Positions 24,579 to 32,601 of a stretch of DNA of 43,316 nucleotides are shown here, one piece after another. Source of the DNA: Coriobacteriaceae bacterium. Lineage in GTDB: Bacteria; Actinomycetota; Coriobacteriia; Coriobacteriales; Atopobiaceae. Where the stretch lies: NCBI GenBank assembly GCA_003862195.1, contig QOUO01000012.1, forward strand, positions 1-43,316. The letters run 5' to 3'. The position numbers and the translations under genes are program-made. How positions within the stretch are numbered: position 1 is the first letter of the stretch; each line of letters opens with the position of its first letter. Below the pieces are notes generated by a model. It was given only the letters and a program-made list of their open reading frames with translations. It made no database searches and was not told the origin of the DNA.

Positions 24579-26417
24579 CTACTTGTTGACGAGGCCGTTC
24601 CTCACGCGCCACTTGCGGCGCTCGGTCTCGGACAGGATGCGCTTGCGCATACGGATGCTCTTGGGCGTGACATCGACCAGCTCGTCGTCCATGATGTACT
24701 CGAGCGCCTCCTCGAGGGTGAAGTGCCTCGGCGGGGTCAGCTGCACGGCGATGTCTGCCGTGGAGCTGCGCTGGTTGCCCAGCTGCTTGGTGCGCGCCAC
24801 GTTGACGACCATGTCGCCGGGCTTGGAGCGCTCGCCCACGATCATGCCCTCGTAGCACTCGTCGCCGGGGCCAACAAAGAGCTGGCCGCGGTCCTGCAGG
24901 GTGCCCAGCGCGTAGGCAACGGCCTTCTCGGTCGACATGGAGATCATGGCGCCGTTCTGGCGGCCGCCGATCTCGCCGGCAAACGGGCCGTACTCCAGGA
25001 AGTTGTGATAGAACACGGCCTCGCCGTGGGTCACGTTCATGATGCGGGTCTTGAGGCCCATGATGCCGCGCGTGGGGATGCGGAACTCGAGGTGAGTCTG
25101 CTGGATGCCTGCGCTCATGTTGCTCATGGTGCCGCCGGCGTTGCCAAATACCTCAATTACCTTGCCGGAGTAGTCGTTGGGGCACTCGACCACGGCCTCC
25201 TCAATCGGCTCGAGCTTGTTGCCGTTCTCGTCCTTCTTGAAAAGCACCTTGGGGCGGCCGACCTGGAACTCGAAGCCCTCGCGACGCATCTGCTCCATCA
25301 GGACGGAGAGGTGCAGGATGCCTCGGCCGGCAACCTCCACGCCGGTCTTGTCCGGCGTCTCCTCGATGCGCATGGTCACGTTGTTCTCGCGCTCCTGCTC
25401 CAGGCGCTCCTTGAGCTGACGGCCACCGACGATGTCGCCCTCGCGGCCCACGAGCGGGCTCGTGCTCGGCTCGAAGATGATGGAGAGGGTCGGCGGGTCG
25501 ATCTCGATCGGGTCCAGTTCGACGGGGTTGTCCGGGTCGGTGTACACGTCGCCGATGTCGGTGGAGTCAAGGCCCACCACGGCCGCGATGTCACCGGCCT
25601 CGGCCTCGCTGCACTCCTTGCGGCCCAGGTAGTCAAACGTGAAGAGCTGCTTGACCTGGCTCATCGTACGGGAGCCGTCGTTCTTCACGACGAGGATCTT
25701 GTCGCCGTCGTGGATGGTGCCGCTGTAGATGCGGCCAATGCCGATGCGGCCCACGTAGTCGGAGTGGTCAACGGTCACGCACTGCATGGCGAGCGGGCCG
25801 TCCACGTCCACGTCGGGGGCGGGCAGCGCGTCCACGATCATCTCGAGCAGCGGGTACATGTCCATGTTGCCGTCGTTGGGGTCCAGGCGCGCGTAGCCGT
25901 TCACGGCGGAGGCGTACACCACGTGCTCCATCGCAAACTCGAGCTGGTCGTCGTCGGCGCCCAGGTCCATCATCAGGTCGAGGCAGTCGTTCAGGGCCTT
26001 CTCGGGGTTGGCGCCCTCGCGGTCAATCTTGTTGATGCAGATCATGATCTGCAGGTTGGCTGCGATGGCGTGCGAGAGCACAAAGCGGGTCTGCGGCATG
26101 GGGCCCTCTGCGGCGTCAACCAGCAGGACGGCGCCGTCGGCCATCTTCAGGACGCGCTCGACCTCGCCGCCAAAGTCGGCGTGGCCCGGGGTGTCGATGA
26201 CGTTGATCTTCACGCCGCGGTACTCGATCGAGATGTTCTTCGCAAGGATCGTGATGCCGCGCTCGCGCTCCTGGTCGTTGGAGTCGAGCACGCGCTCCTG
26301 CACCTGCTGGTTCTCCCTAAAGGCGTGCGTCGCCTTGAGCATCTGGTCGACCAGCGTCGTCTTGCCGTGGTCGACGTGCGCGATGATTGCAATGTTCCTG
26401 ATGTGCTCCTGGAGCAT
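24579..26417 (-). CDS. typA: Translational GTPase TypA/BipA
   Basis: A ribosome-associated GTPase of the EF-G family used in ribosome assembly and stress. The 612-residue product has G1 AHVDHGKTT (residues 13-21), switch region ERERGITI, G3 DTPGHADFGGEVERVL, G4 INKIDR, followed by the EF-G domains and the BipA-specific C-terminal region (SMSTEKAVAYALGTLQDRGQ region). Length is normal. AGAGGT precedes the ATG. Confidence 0.96.
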   Translation of the reverse strand: MLQEHIRNIAIIAHVDHGKTTLVDQMLKATHAFRENQQVQERVLDSNDQERERGITILAKNISIEYRGVKINVIDTPGHADFGGEVERVLKMADGAVLLVDAAEGPMPQTRFVLSHAIAANLQIMICINKIDREGANPEKALNDCLDLMMDLGADDDQLEFAMEHVVYASAVNGYARLDPNDGNMDMYPLLEMIVDALPAPDVDVDGPLAMQCVTVDHSDYVGRIGIGRIYSGTIHDGDKILVVKNDGSRTMSQVKQLFTFDYLGRKECSEAEAGDIAAVVGLDSTDIGDVYTDPDNPVELDPIEIDPPTLSIIFEPSTSPLVGREGDIVGGRQLKERLEQERENNVTMRIEETPDKTGVEVAGRGILHLSVLMEQMRREGFEFQVGRPKVLFKKDENGNKLEPIEEAVVECPNDYSGKVIEVFGNAGGTMSNMSAGIQQTHLEFRIPTRGIMGLKTRIMNVTHGEAVFYHNFLEYGPFAGEIGGRQNGAMISMSTEKAVAYALGTLQDRGQLFVGPGDECYEGMIVGERSKPGDMVVNVARTKQLGNQRSSTADIAVQLTPPRHFTLEEALEYIMDDELVDVTPKSIRMRKRILSETERRKWRVRNGLVNK

Positions 26418-26539
26418 GTCTACCTCTTCTGTCTTTCGCCTAGTACCCGCATGACTCTATAACAGCGCCGCTAGGCGCATCGTCTGCGTTTTGGCTTTCC
26501 ATCTAAACTGCTACCGCATCGCCCACAACTGGGGTGCGT

Positions 26540-26586
26540 CGTTCTTCTCGCCCAACTTCGCCTATCTGCGGCGGGCGAGAAGAACG
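26540..26586 (-). terminator. Perfect 14-bp inverted repeat after the M28-adjacent small gene
   Basis: CGTTCTTCTCGCCC (26540-26553) is perfectly complementary to GGGCGAGAAGAACG (26573-26586), with a 19-base spacer that can itself form a short CGCC/GGCG stem. On the minus strand it begins six bases after the stop of the gene ending at 26593, so it likely terminates the M28 operon. No U-run. It contains two copies of the GAGAAGAAC motif in opposite directions. Confidence 0.7.
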
Positions 26587-26592
26587 TGCCGC

Positions 26593-27057
26593 CTAAAGCA
26601 GCGGCTCCACCTCGCCGGCAGGTGCTGGCTCCGTCCACGCGAAGCCGTCGCCCTCTCCTCTGCCCTTCACGTAGGAGTATGCGGAGTAGGCCTTGTAGCC
26701 CTTCTCGCCAAACTCCAAGAGGACCGCGTCCTGGTAGGCGCCGGACTCGTCCGCCACGGCGCCCTCATAGGTTATTGCATAGCGCACGGGTTCCCCAAGG
26801 CCGACCTCGGGGTCGCCGCCATCGCGCCTGAGCTCGCGTACCTTTGCGTGCGCGCCGGCGAGGCACTCCTCCATGCCGTCGTCGGAAAACGCATACGAGG
26901 CCACGTTGCTGGCGGCGTCGCCCACCACCAGCAGCACGTCCACGTCCTTGCCCGCGGCAAGCAGGTCAAACGCGTCGCCCATAAGGGTGCTGGAAAGCTC
27001 GTCGAGCTCGGGGGTGACCCCGTCCGCGCGATGTTCGTCCTCAGCCTTGCGTGCCAT
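26593..27057 (-). CDS. Small acidic cytosolic protein, unknown
   Basis: I do not recognise this 154-residue protein. It is soluble, acidic, and has an alternating hydrophobic/charged pattern consistent with an alpha/beta fold (VDVLLVVGDAASNVASYAFS, then VRYAITYEGAV and QDAVLLEFGE). There is no signal peptide, membrane segment or known motif. ATG at 27057 follows AGAAGGGCAGG; the open frame continues to 27105 but that extension is Lys/Arg/Gln-rich and unlikely. It lies 59 bases after the giant M28 gene on the same strand, so it is probably cotranscribed with it, and a perfect inverted repeat follows. Confidence 0.65.
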   Translation of the reverse strand: MARKAEDEHRADGVTPELDELSSTLMGDAFDLLAAGKDVDVLLVVGDAASNVASYAFSDDGMEECLAGAHAKVRELRRDGGDPEVGLGEPVRYAITYEGAVADESGAYQDAVLLEFGEKGYKAYSAYSYVKGRGEGDGFAWTEPAPAGEVEPLL

Positions 27058-27116
27058 GGCCTGCCCTTCTCTACGCTTGCGTTTGTCTTCCCGCTGATGA
27101 CCCAAGGTTCACGCAC

Positions 27117-30100
27117 CTAAGAGCGACGGATGAGCTCCGCGACCAGGTCGGTCACGTCGACCACCTGAGCGGGGTTCACGTTCTGGGGCACGTCCTCGGA
27201 TGTGGCGGAAAGCGCCGGAACACCGCCGGGGCCCACACCCATGAGCGTGGTCGCGCGGACGGAGTTCTGCATCGCGAGCGTCGCGTCCGTATCGTCCCAG
27301 TCGTGCTTTGCGCGGCCGAGTGGGATGTGGAGGTCCTTGGCGATGTTGAGGAGCATCCTGCCCATGCGCCTGTCTGCCCTGCGCGTGTTGGTCCTGCCCT
27401 CGTGCGTGAGGAACACGAGGTCGCCGGCGCCCACGGAGTCCAGGTTCACCAGGAAGGCGCCCCTGATGTCGCTGCGGTGGTCTGCCAGGAAGTGCTTCAT
27501 GCCCGCGTGGTCCTTGGCGGAGGCACCCAGCGCCACAAAGTAGATGTCGTGTGCCAGGAGCTCGTCGTCGCTCATGCCGAGTACCGCCTGGCGCAGGTCC
27601 TCCTGCGTGGGTTCCTGCGGCATCTGGCCCTGTTGCTGGTAGGCGGGGTCGTTCCAACCCTGGTCCGTAGGCTGGGGCTGGTCGGCCGGCATGTCGTACA
27701 GGTCGTAGCCCTGAGCCTCGGCGGGCGCGACAGGGTCCTGCTGCTGCGGCTGGCCGTACGGGTCGTCCGCATACTGGGCATCCGCGTACTGGTTGTCCGC
27801 GTACTGACCGTCCATGGGCACGTCGTCCTGGCCGAGATTCGCGCCGTCGGGCGCGTCGCCGTCCACGACCCTGAAGCCGGACCGCGTGGTGGCACCACCC
27901 TTCCAGCTTCCCTTGCGCTGGTTCTTCTCGCCCTTGTCGTCCTCGGGCTCGTTGAAGTGATCCCAGTCGCCTATCTTGCGGCCGTCCTTCTTGGCGTCGT
28001 AGTCCTCCTCGACGCCAAGCCACTCGCTCATGGATTCCTGACCCTCGCTCGGGTCGAGCTTCTTGGGACGTCCGCCAAACAGGTTGGGGAGCTTCACCTT
28101 GTGATGGGTGGGCGCCTTCTTCCTGTTGCGGTCGACGCTAAAGCGCATGGCCTCGTTCTGCATGGGCTGGGCCCCCTTTACCAGGCCAATCGGCTCGCGC
28201 GTGCCAACCGGACCGGACTCAGCGCGCTCCGCGCCGGCGCCGACGGGCGTACGGCCGGCGTTTGCGGCCTTCTTGGCTCCATCGAGCGGACCGGAGGCAA
28301 ACGGGTCGCTCGAAGACTCGCTCGGGTCGGGCAGATCAAACAGGACCGCACGACGTGCCACGGAGTTTACCTGGGGACGGTACTCGCTGCGGCCCCAGTT
28401 GGGGTCGTCAACGGGGCGCGGCTCGGGAATCTTCTCCCGCGCTGCGCTGTCTTCGTCCTCAATCGGGGCGTCGAGGCCGGATGCGTCCTTGGATTCCAGC
28501 TCGCTTTCCGGAACCTCCTCGTTCGGGATGAAGCTCAGATGCTGCATGGACTCTGCCGTCGCAGCGGTTGCGTCATGATCCTGTGCTGCCTCGGGCTCCG
28601 CCGGCGCATCGGGCTCGGTCTGGTCGGGCTCGTCCGTTACCTGCTCGACCGAACCGTCGGTCGGCACGTCGTCGGAAGCCACGTTCTGCGGCTCTGCCAT
28701 GTCGCCCTCTGGCGCCTCGGCCGGTTCGGGCTCGGACTCGACATCAGACTCAATCTCGCTGTTAGCTTCGGGCTCGGGCTGCTCGCTTGGCGCGGCATCC
28801 TCTGCGTCATCGTACAGCGGCTCGATGGGTGACGCCTCCTCGCCCGCGCGAGGCATCGGCTCAACCCTATCCGGGTACTCATCCCTCAGCGTCGCCGTGG
28901 GCTTGAGCGGACGCATGTGCGCCGTACTCTCGAGCTCGTCGTAGCTGGCTGCCGCATAGGCATCAAGCTTGGTCGTGGAATCCAGCGACTCGTCGGCCGC
29001 GGCACCATAGTTCGCGTCACTATATCCGTTGTCTTCCTGCGAAGGCGCCGCGCTCTTCTCGTCCGAATCGCCAATGACCTCGTAGTCCTCCACAATGGGG
29101 GCGTCATCCACAAAGTAGTTGTACTTGGGCACGGGGGCAGGCTCGGGCGCGACGGGCTCCGCAGCCTCCTGCAAGGGAGCGGGCTCCTCGTCGCGCAACG
29201 ACTCGACATCGGTATCGGCGGCCGGCTCGGGCTCCACCTCTGCAGCCGGCTCGGACTCAGGTTCGGGCATCATCTCGGACTCAAGCGTTACCTCGGACTC
29301 AGGCTCAGGTTCAGCCACGTCCTCGCTTTCCGGCGACTCCGCCTCGGGCTGCTCTTCCGTCACCTGATCCTCAGACGCATCGTAGTATTCCGCGTCCGCG
29401 GTATCTATATACTGCGGCTCGTCCGCAGGCGCCGGCTCCTCAGGCTCTGCCTCGGGCCCGACTTCAGGCTCCGCGACCTGCTCGACAGGCTGTTCTGCCT
29501 CGTACGTCTCTTTCTCGGCGGCATCCTCCGCAGGCTGTGCGGCTGCATCGTCTTCGCCCATGGCAGGCGCGGACTCGGTCGGCTCCGCGTCCCATTCGCT
29601 CGTGGGCTCGTACTCGCTCATGTCCAGGACGGGCATGTCCATGGTCGAGTCAAGGTTCTCGTTGGCGTTCGACCCTGCGGGCGAGAAGGACGAGCCCTCC
29701 TGCTTGCGACCCTTCCCAAAGGCAGACGCAAACTTCGCCTTGAGGCTGCTAAAGAAGCCCTGCTTCTTCTCGCCCTCAGGCGCGACGGCACCAGTATCCT
29801 CAGGAGCCGGCTCGCTTGTGATCGTCTCCCATGCTTCCTCGCTCGCGACGGTTGCCTCATCCTCCGGAAGGGAGTCCTCTGGCGCATACGTCACATCCGA
29901 AGTCTGCTCGACGTCGCCCTCGTCCTCGGCGGAAACGTCCTCGGACTCGGGCTGCACCGGCTCCTGCAGAGCGGGAGCAGTCGACTCGTCGTCGTAGTAC
30001 GGCGCGACGGGCTCCTCGCCCACCGGAATGTAATAGTCTTCCTCGGAGCTGCCAGCACCTTCGTCATGGGGAGTCGCCTCGGTCTCAAAATCAGCGGTGG

Positions 30101-32444
30101 CGTCCTGCGGTGCCTCCGCAGTCGGTGCAACCTCCGGAAGGTCAATCAGCTTGGACTTGCGCTCAGCCGCGTCCATCCTCGCGGTGTCCTCGGGAGCGGC
30201 CGCAAACGCATCCGTCTGCTGGCTGGGCCGCGCGGTCGGCTGGGGCTCTGGCGCCGCAACAGGCTCGGGCTCGGTCTCGACCTCACCCTCCGGCTGGACG
30301 GTCGGCTCCGTCGCATCCGCAAAGTGAGCGGGCTCCGCGGGAGCCTCCTCCACAGGCGCGTCTGCATTCTGGTTGGCAGTTGTCTGCCCACCCTTCGGAC
30401 CCGCGGGCGGCTCGGGCTCCTCCAGGACCTCGTACTCCTCCACGATCGGGTACTGCTCGTCGTACGTCACATAATGTATGTAGTCGACGGTCGGGTGCTC
30501 CTGAACCATGTACGGGTTCACGTGAGTCTCGTCCATGGACGTCGCGGGGTTGTACGGCTCGTACACAACGTCTTCCGGCTGCCTGCCGTCGGCTGCCTCG
30601 GGCTCGGCCGGCTCGTATCCCTGCTCCGCCTCGGACTCCTCGGCCTCCGCCGCTGCGGACTGCTCGTACAGGCGCTCGTACTTCTCCTCGTACTCCTTCT
30701 CGAAGTCGGGAATCTCGGGCACCTGCGGAAGCTTCGTCAGGTCGGGCTTCGGCCGCGGCGGATTGTCATACACGATCTCGCAGTCGGTCGGCAGGATGTT
30801 CAGGCTACCCACAAAGTCCGGGCCGCGGCGGACGTTCCCATCAAACGGGTTGTCCCCAACCTCGGGAACGATGTCCTCCAGCCTCTGGCCAGAGCGCGTC
30901 CTCACGTCGTGGGCGCCAGTCACGTCACCGCGGTTGGTGCCAGCCTCGCGGTTGTCTGCCACCTGCTCGGGTACGCTTGTCGCAAACTCGTCCTCGGCTA
31001 CGCCGCTCTCTGGAGTCACGGCAGGCGTCGGCTCGCCAGCGCCCTCGGGGTACCCGGCATTGCCGCGCGAGGCGTTGCCCTTGCGGAAGCCCTGCACGCG
31101 CTCCGTCACGCTGTCGGCAGCCTTCCTAAAGAAACCGGCAAGCCCCGCGGCCTTCGAGGCCGGCTTGGTCTCGGTCTGCTCGCCCTGCGTCTCTGCCGCG
31201 GCATCCACACGCTCGGCGGGCACGGCCGGCTGGCGGACGACCGTCGCGTCAACGGGTGCGGCCTGAGGCTGCTCCGCGTACGACGCCTCGTTCTTCTCGT
31301 CATACTGAGCGTACTGCGCGTACTGCGCGGGCGTCTCGGCGTAGCCCTCGTCCGCTGGCGCCGCCTCGGTCTGGCTCTCATAAGTCTGGCCCTCGGGGTT
31401 GGCCTCTGCGTACTGACCCTGCTCGGGCGCGTACTGCTGTGCCTCATACTGCTGCTCCGGCGCGTACTGCTCGGGAGCAGCCTGCTCGCCATACGGCATG
31501 TCTGCCGGCGCGGCACCCTCTGGCGCCCCCTCGGGCGAGAAGTACTGACCCTCCTCGTAGCCGGCGGGAGCCTCCTGCGGCATCGCGCCCTCGGGCTGCT
31601 GGCCCTCAGCCGCAGCCGCACCATAGTATTGGTCCGTGCCCTCCTCCGGGGCGGTCTGGTCGTACGCGGGCTGCTCCTGCCTGCGCGGGTGGAGAGCAAC
31701 GTAGCGCTTGGCTGCGTCATCGTGCGGCGCGACCATGTCCATCACGCCCAGCATCGCCGCAAGCGAGGACTTGTTGTCGCTCGCGCCCGTGGTGCAGGGC
31801 GCAAACCTCTGGTAGATTGCGGACACGCCCACCGCCAGAAGCGGGAGGGACGCAAGTATGCCCACGATCCAAAAGATGTGCCTAAAGCCAGCCGGCAGGA
31901 ACACCAGAAGCTGGAACACCGCGCACAACGGCACGATCACGCTGCACACAAACGTGGAGCGCTTGATCATGGGCTGGTACGCGGAGATTCCCGGGTGGCT
32001 CAGCAGGTCCTCGTTGGGGCTGTCGTAGTGCGCCACGATCACGATGGGGCGGTTGCCCTTCATCACGAGGGGACCGGAGGCGCGGTGCACGCCGATGACG
32101 TTCTGGCTCCTGCCACGCGGGCCAAGGTTTGCCAGCACGTCATGCCCCGCGTATTCCAGGGCCAGAAAGACAAACGAAACCGCAACAAGAACGAGCCCCA
32201 GGACTCCCACCCGAGAGGAGAGGAAGCCTGCCAGCAGGATGCCAACAAACATAACAATGTAAAGCACATAGTGTGCAAGGTTCCCCTGCGATGGAGCGTC
32301 AAACTCCTGCATCTGGACGTCGAGTCCGTGCTCTTCCATAAGGGAGCCAATCAGCTCCGCTGCGTCAAGCTCCTCCTGGCTATTAGCGGGCGAGATGTCG
32401 ATCTTCTCGTCAAGATAATCAAGATAGGTGCGCGTTGTCGCCAT
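27117..32444 (-). CDS. Giant membrane-embedded M28-type peptidase-like protein with a ~1,350-residue disordered insertion
   Basis: The 1775-residue product is built on an M28 (aminopeptidase Y/S) peptidase fold. The first half has a cytosolic start (1-55), two membrane segments (about 58-96), then IVIVAHYDSPNED with ligand candidates His139 and Asp141, two more membrane segments (about 163-210), and GASDNKSSLAAML with Asp223. From about 245 to 1615 is acidic Glu/Ala/Pro/Gln-rich sequence of low complexity. The last ~165 residues complete the domain: VALGASAKDHAG (where M28 enzymes have the catalytic EE), VNLDSVG with its Asp, and AKHDWDDTDA with the final His. So the catalytic Glu-Glu appears lost while other ligands remain. 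ATG at 32444 (AAAGGAC upstream) is preferred over the open extension to 32471. It is divergent from a WYL regulator. Peptidase activity is uncertain. Confidence 0.8.
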   Translation of the reverse strand: MATTRTYLDYLDEKIDISPANSQEELDAAELIGSLMEEHGLDVQMQEFDAPSQGNLAHYVLYIVMFVGILLAGFLSSRVGVLGLVLVAVSFVFLALEYAGHDVLANLGPRGRSQNVIGVHRASGPLVMKGNRPIVIVAHYDSPNEDLLSHPGISAYQPMIKRSTFVCSVIVPLCAVFQLLVFLPAGFRHIFWIVGILASLPLLAVGVSAIYQRFAPCTTGASDNKSSLAAMLGVMDMVAPHDDAAKRYVALHPRRQEQPAYDQTAPEEGTDQYYGAAAAEGQQPEGAMPQEAPAGYEEGQYFSPEGAPEGAAPADMPYGEQAAPEQYAPEQQYEAQQYAPEQGQYAEANPEGQTYESQTEAAPADEGYAETPAQYAQYAQYDEKNEASYAEQPQAAPVDATVVRQPAVPAERVDAAAETQGEQTETKPASKAAGLAGFFRKAADSVTERVQGFRKGNASRGNAGYPEGAGEPTPAVTPESGVAEDEFATSVPEQVADNREAGTNRGDVTGAHDVRTRSGQRLEDIVPEVGDNPFDGNVRRGPDFVGSLNILPTDCEIVYDNPPRPKPDLTKLPQVPEIPDFEKEYEEKYERLYEQSAAAEAEESEAEQGYEPAEPEAADGRQPEDVVYEPYNPATSMDETHVNPYMVQEHPTVDYIHYVTYDEQYPIVEEYEVLEEPEPPAGPKGGQTTANQNADAPVEEAPAEPAHFADATEPTVQPEGEVETEPEPVAAPEPQPTARPSQQTDAFAAAPEDTARMDAAERKSKLIDLPEVAPTAEAPQDATADFETEATPHDEGAGSSEEDYYIPVGEEPVAPYYDDESTAPALQEPVQPESEDVSAEDEGDVEQTSDVTYAPEDSLPEDEATVASEEAWETITSEPAPEDTGAVAPEGEKKQGFFSSLKAKFASAFGKGRKQEGSSFSPAGSNANENLDSTMDMPVLDMSEYEPTSEWDAEPTESAPAMGEDDAAAQPAEDAAEKETYEAEQPVEQVAEPEVGPEAEPEEPAPADEPQYIDTADAEYYDASEDQVTEEQPEAESPESEDVAEPEPESEVTLESEMMPEPESEPAAEVEPEPAADTDVESLRDEEPAPLQEAAEPVAPEPAPVPKYNYFVDDAPIVEDYEVIGDSDEKSAAPSQEDNGYSDANYGAAADESLDSTTKLDAYAAASYDELESTAHMRPLKPTATLRDEYPDRVEPMPRAGEEASPIEPLYDDAEDAAPSEQPEPEANSEIESDVESEPEPAEAPEGDMAEPQNVASDDVPTDGSVEQVTDEPDQTEPDAPAEPEAAQDHDATAATAESMQHLSFIPNEEVPESELESKDASGLDAPIEDEDSAAREKIPEPRPVDDPNWGRSEYRPQVNSVARRAVLFDLPDPSESSSDPFASGPLDGAKKAANAGRTPVGAGAERAESGPVGTREPIGLVKGAQPMQNEAMRFSVDRNRKKAPTHHKVKLPNLFGGRPKKLDPSEGQESMSEWLGVEEDYDAKKDGRKIGDWDHFNEPEDDKGEKNQRKGSWKGGATTRSGFRVVDGDAPDGANLGQDDVPMDGQYADNQYADAQYADDPYGQPQQQDPVAPAEAQGYDLYDMPADQPQPTDQGWNDPAYQQQGQMPQEPTQEDLRQAVLGMSDDELLAHDIYFVALGASAKDHAGMKHFLADHRSDIRGAFLVNLDSVGAGDLVFLTHEGRTNTRRADRRMGRMLLNIAKDLHIPLGRAKHDWDDTDATLAMQNSVRATTLMGVGPGGVPALSATSEDVPQNVNPAQVVDVTDLVAELIRRS

Positions 32445-32494
32445 GCTATTGTCCTTTGCCAAGACAACCAAATCCGCTACTACTCCATCGTCAA

Positions 32495-32500
32495 AGTATA
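32495..32500 (-). promoter_or_regulatory. Candidate -10 element (TATACT) for the M28 gene
   Basis: TATACT on the minus strand, about 50 bases before the chosen M28 start codon at 32444, in the 157-base region shared with the divergent WYL gene. No consensus -35. Confidence 0.4.
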
Positions 32501-32560
32501 CGTCTTATGTGCCTGCGTTTCCCAAACGCGCATAACCTACCTTATATTGGTGCGCGGCAG

Positions 32561-32584
32561 GGCAACGCAGGTGGCAACGCAGGT
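32561..32584 (+). repeat. Tandem 12-bp direct repeat in the WYL gene leader
   Basis: GGCAACGCAGGT occurs twice back to back (32561-32572 and 32573-32584), 17 bases before the WYL start codon and just before its AGGGAG ribosome-binding site. It may be an operator for the WYL regulator or a slippage product. Confidence 0.6.
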
Positions 32585-32601
32585 CGTAGGGAGTCGCACT
32601 C

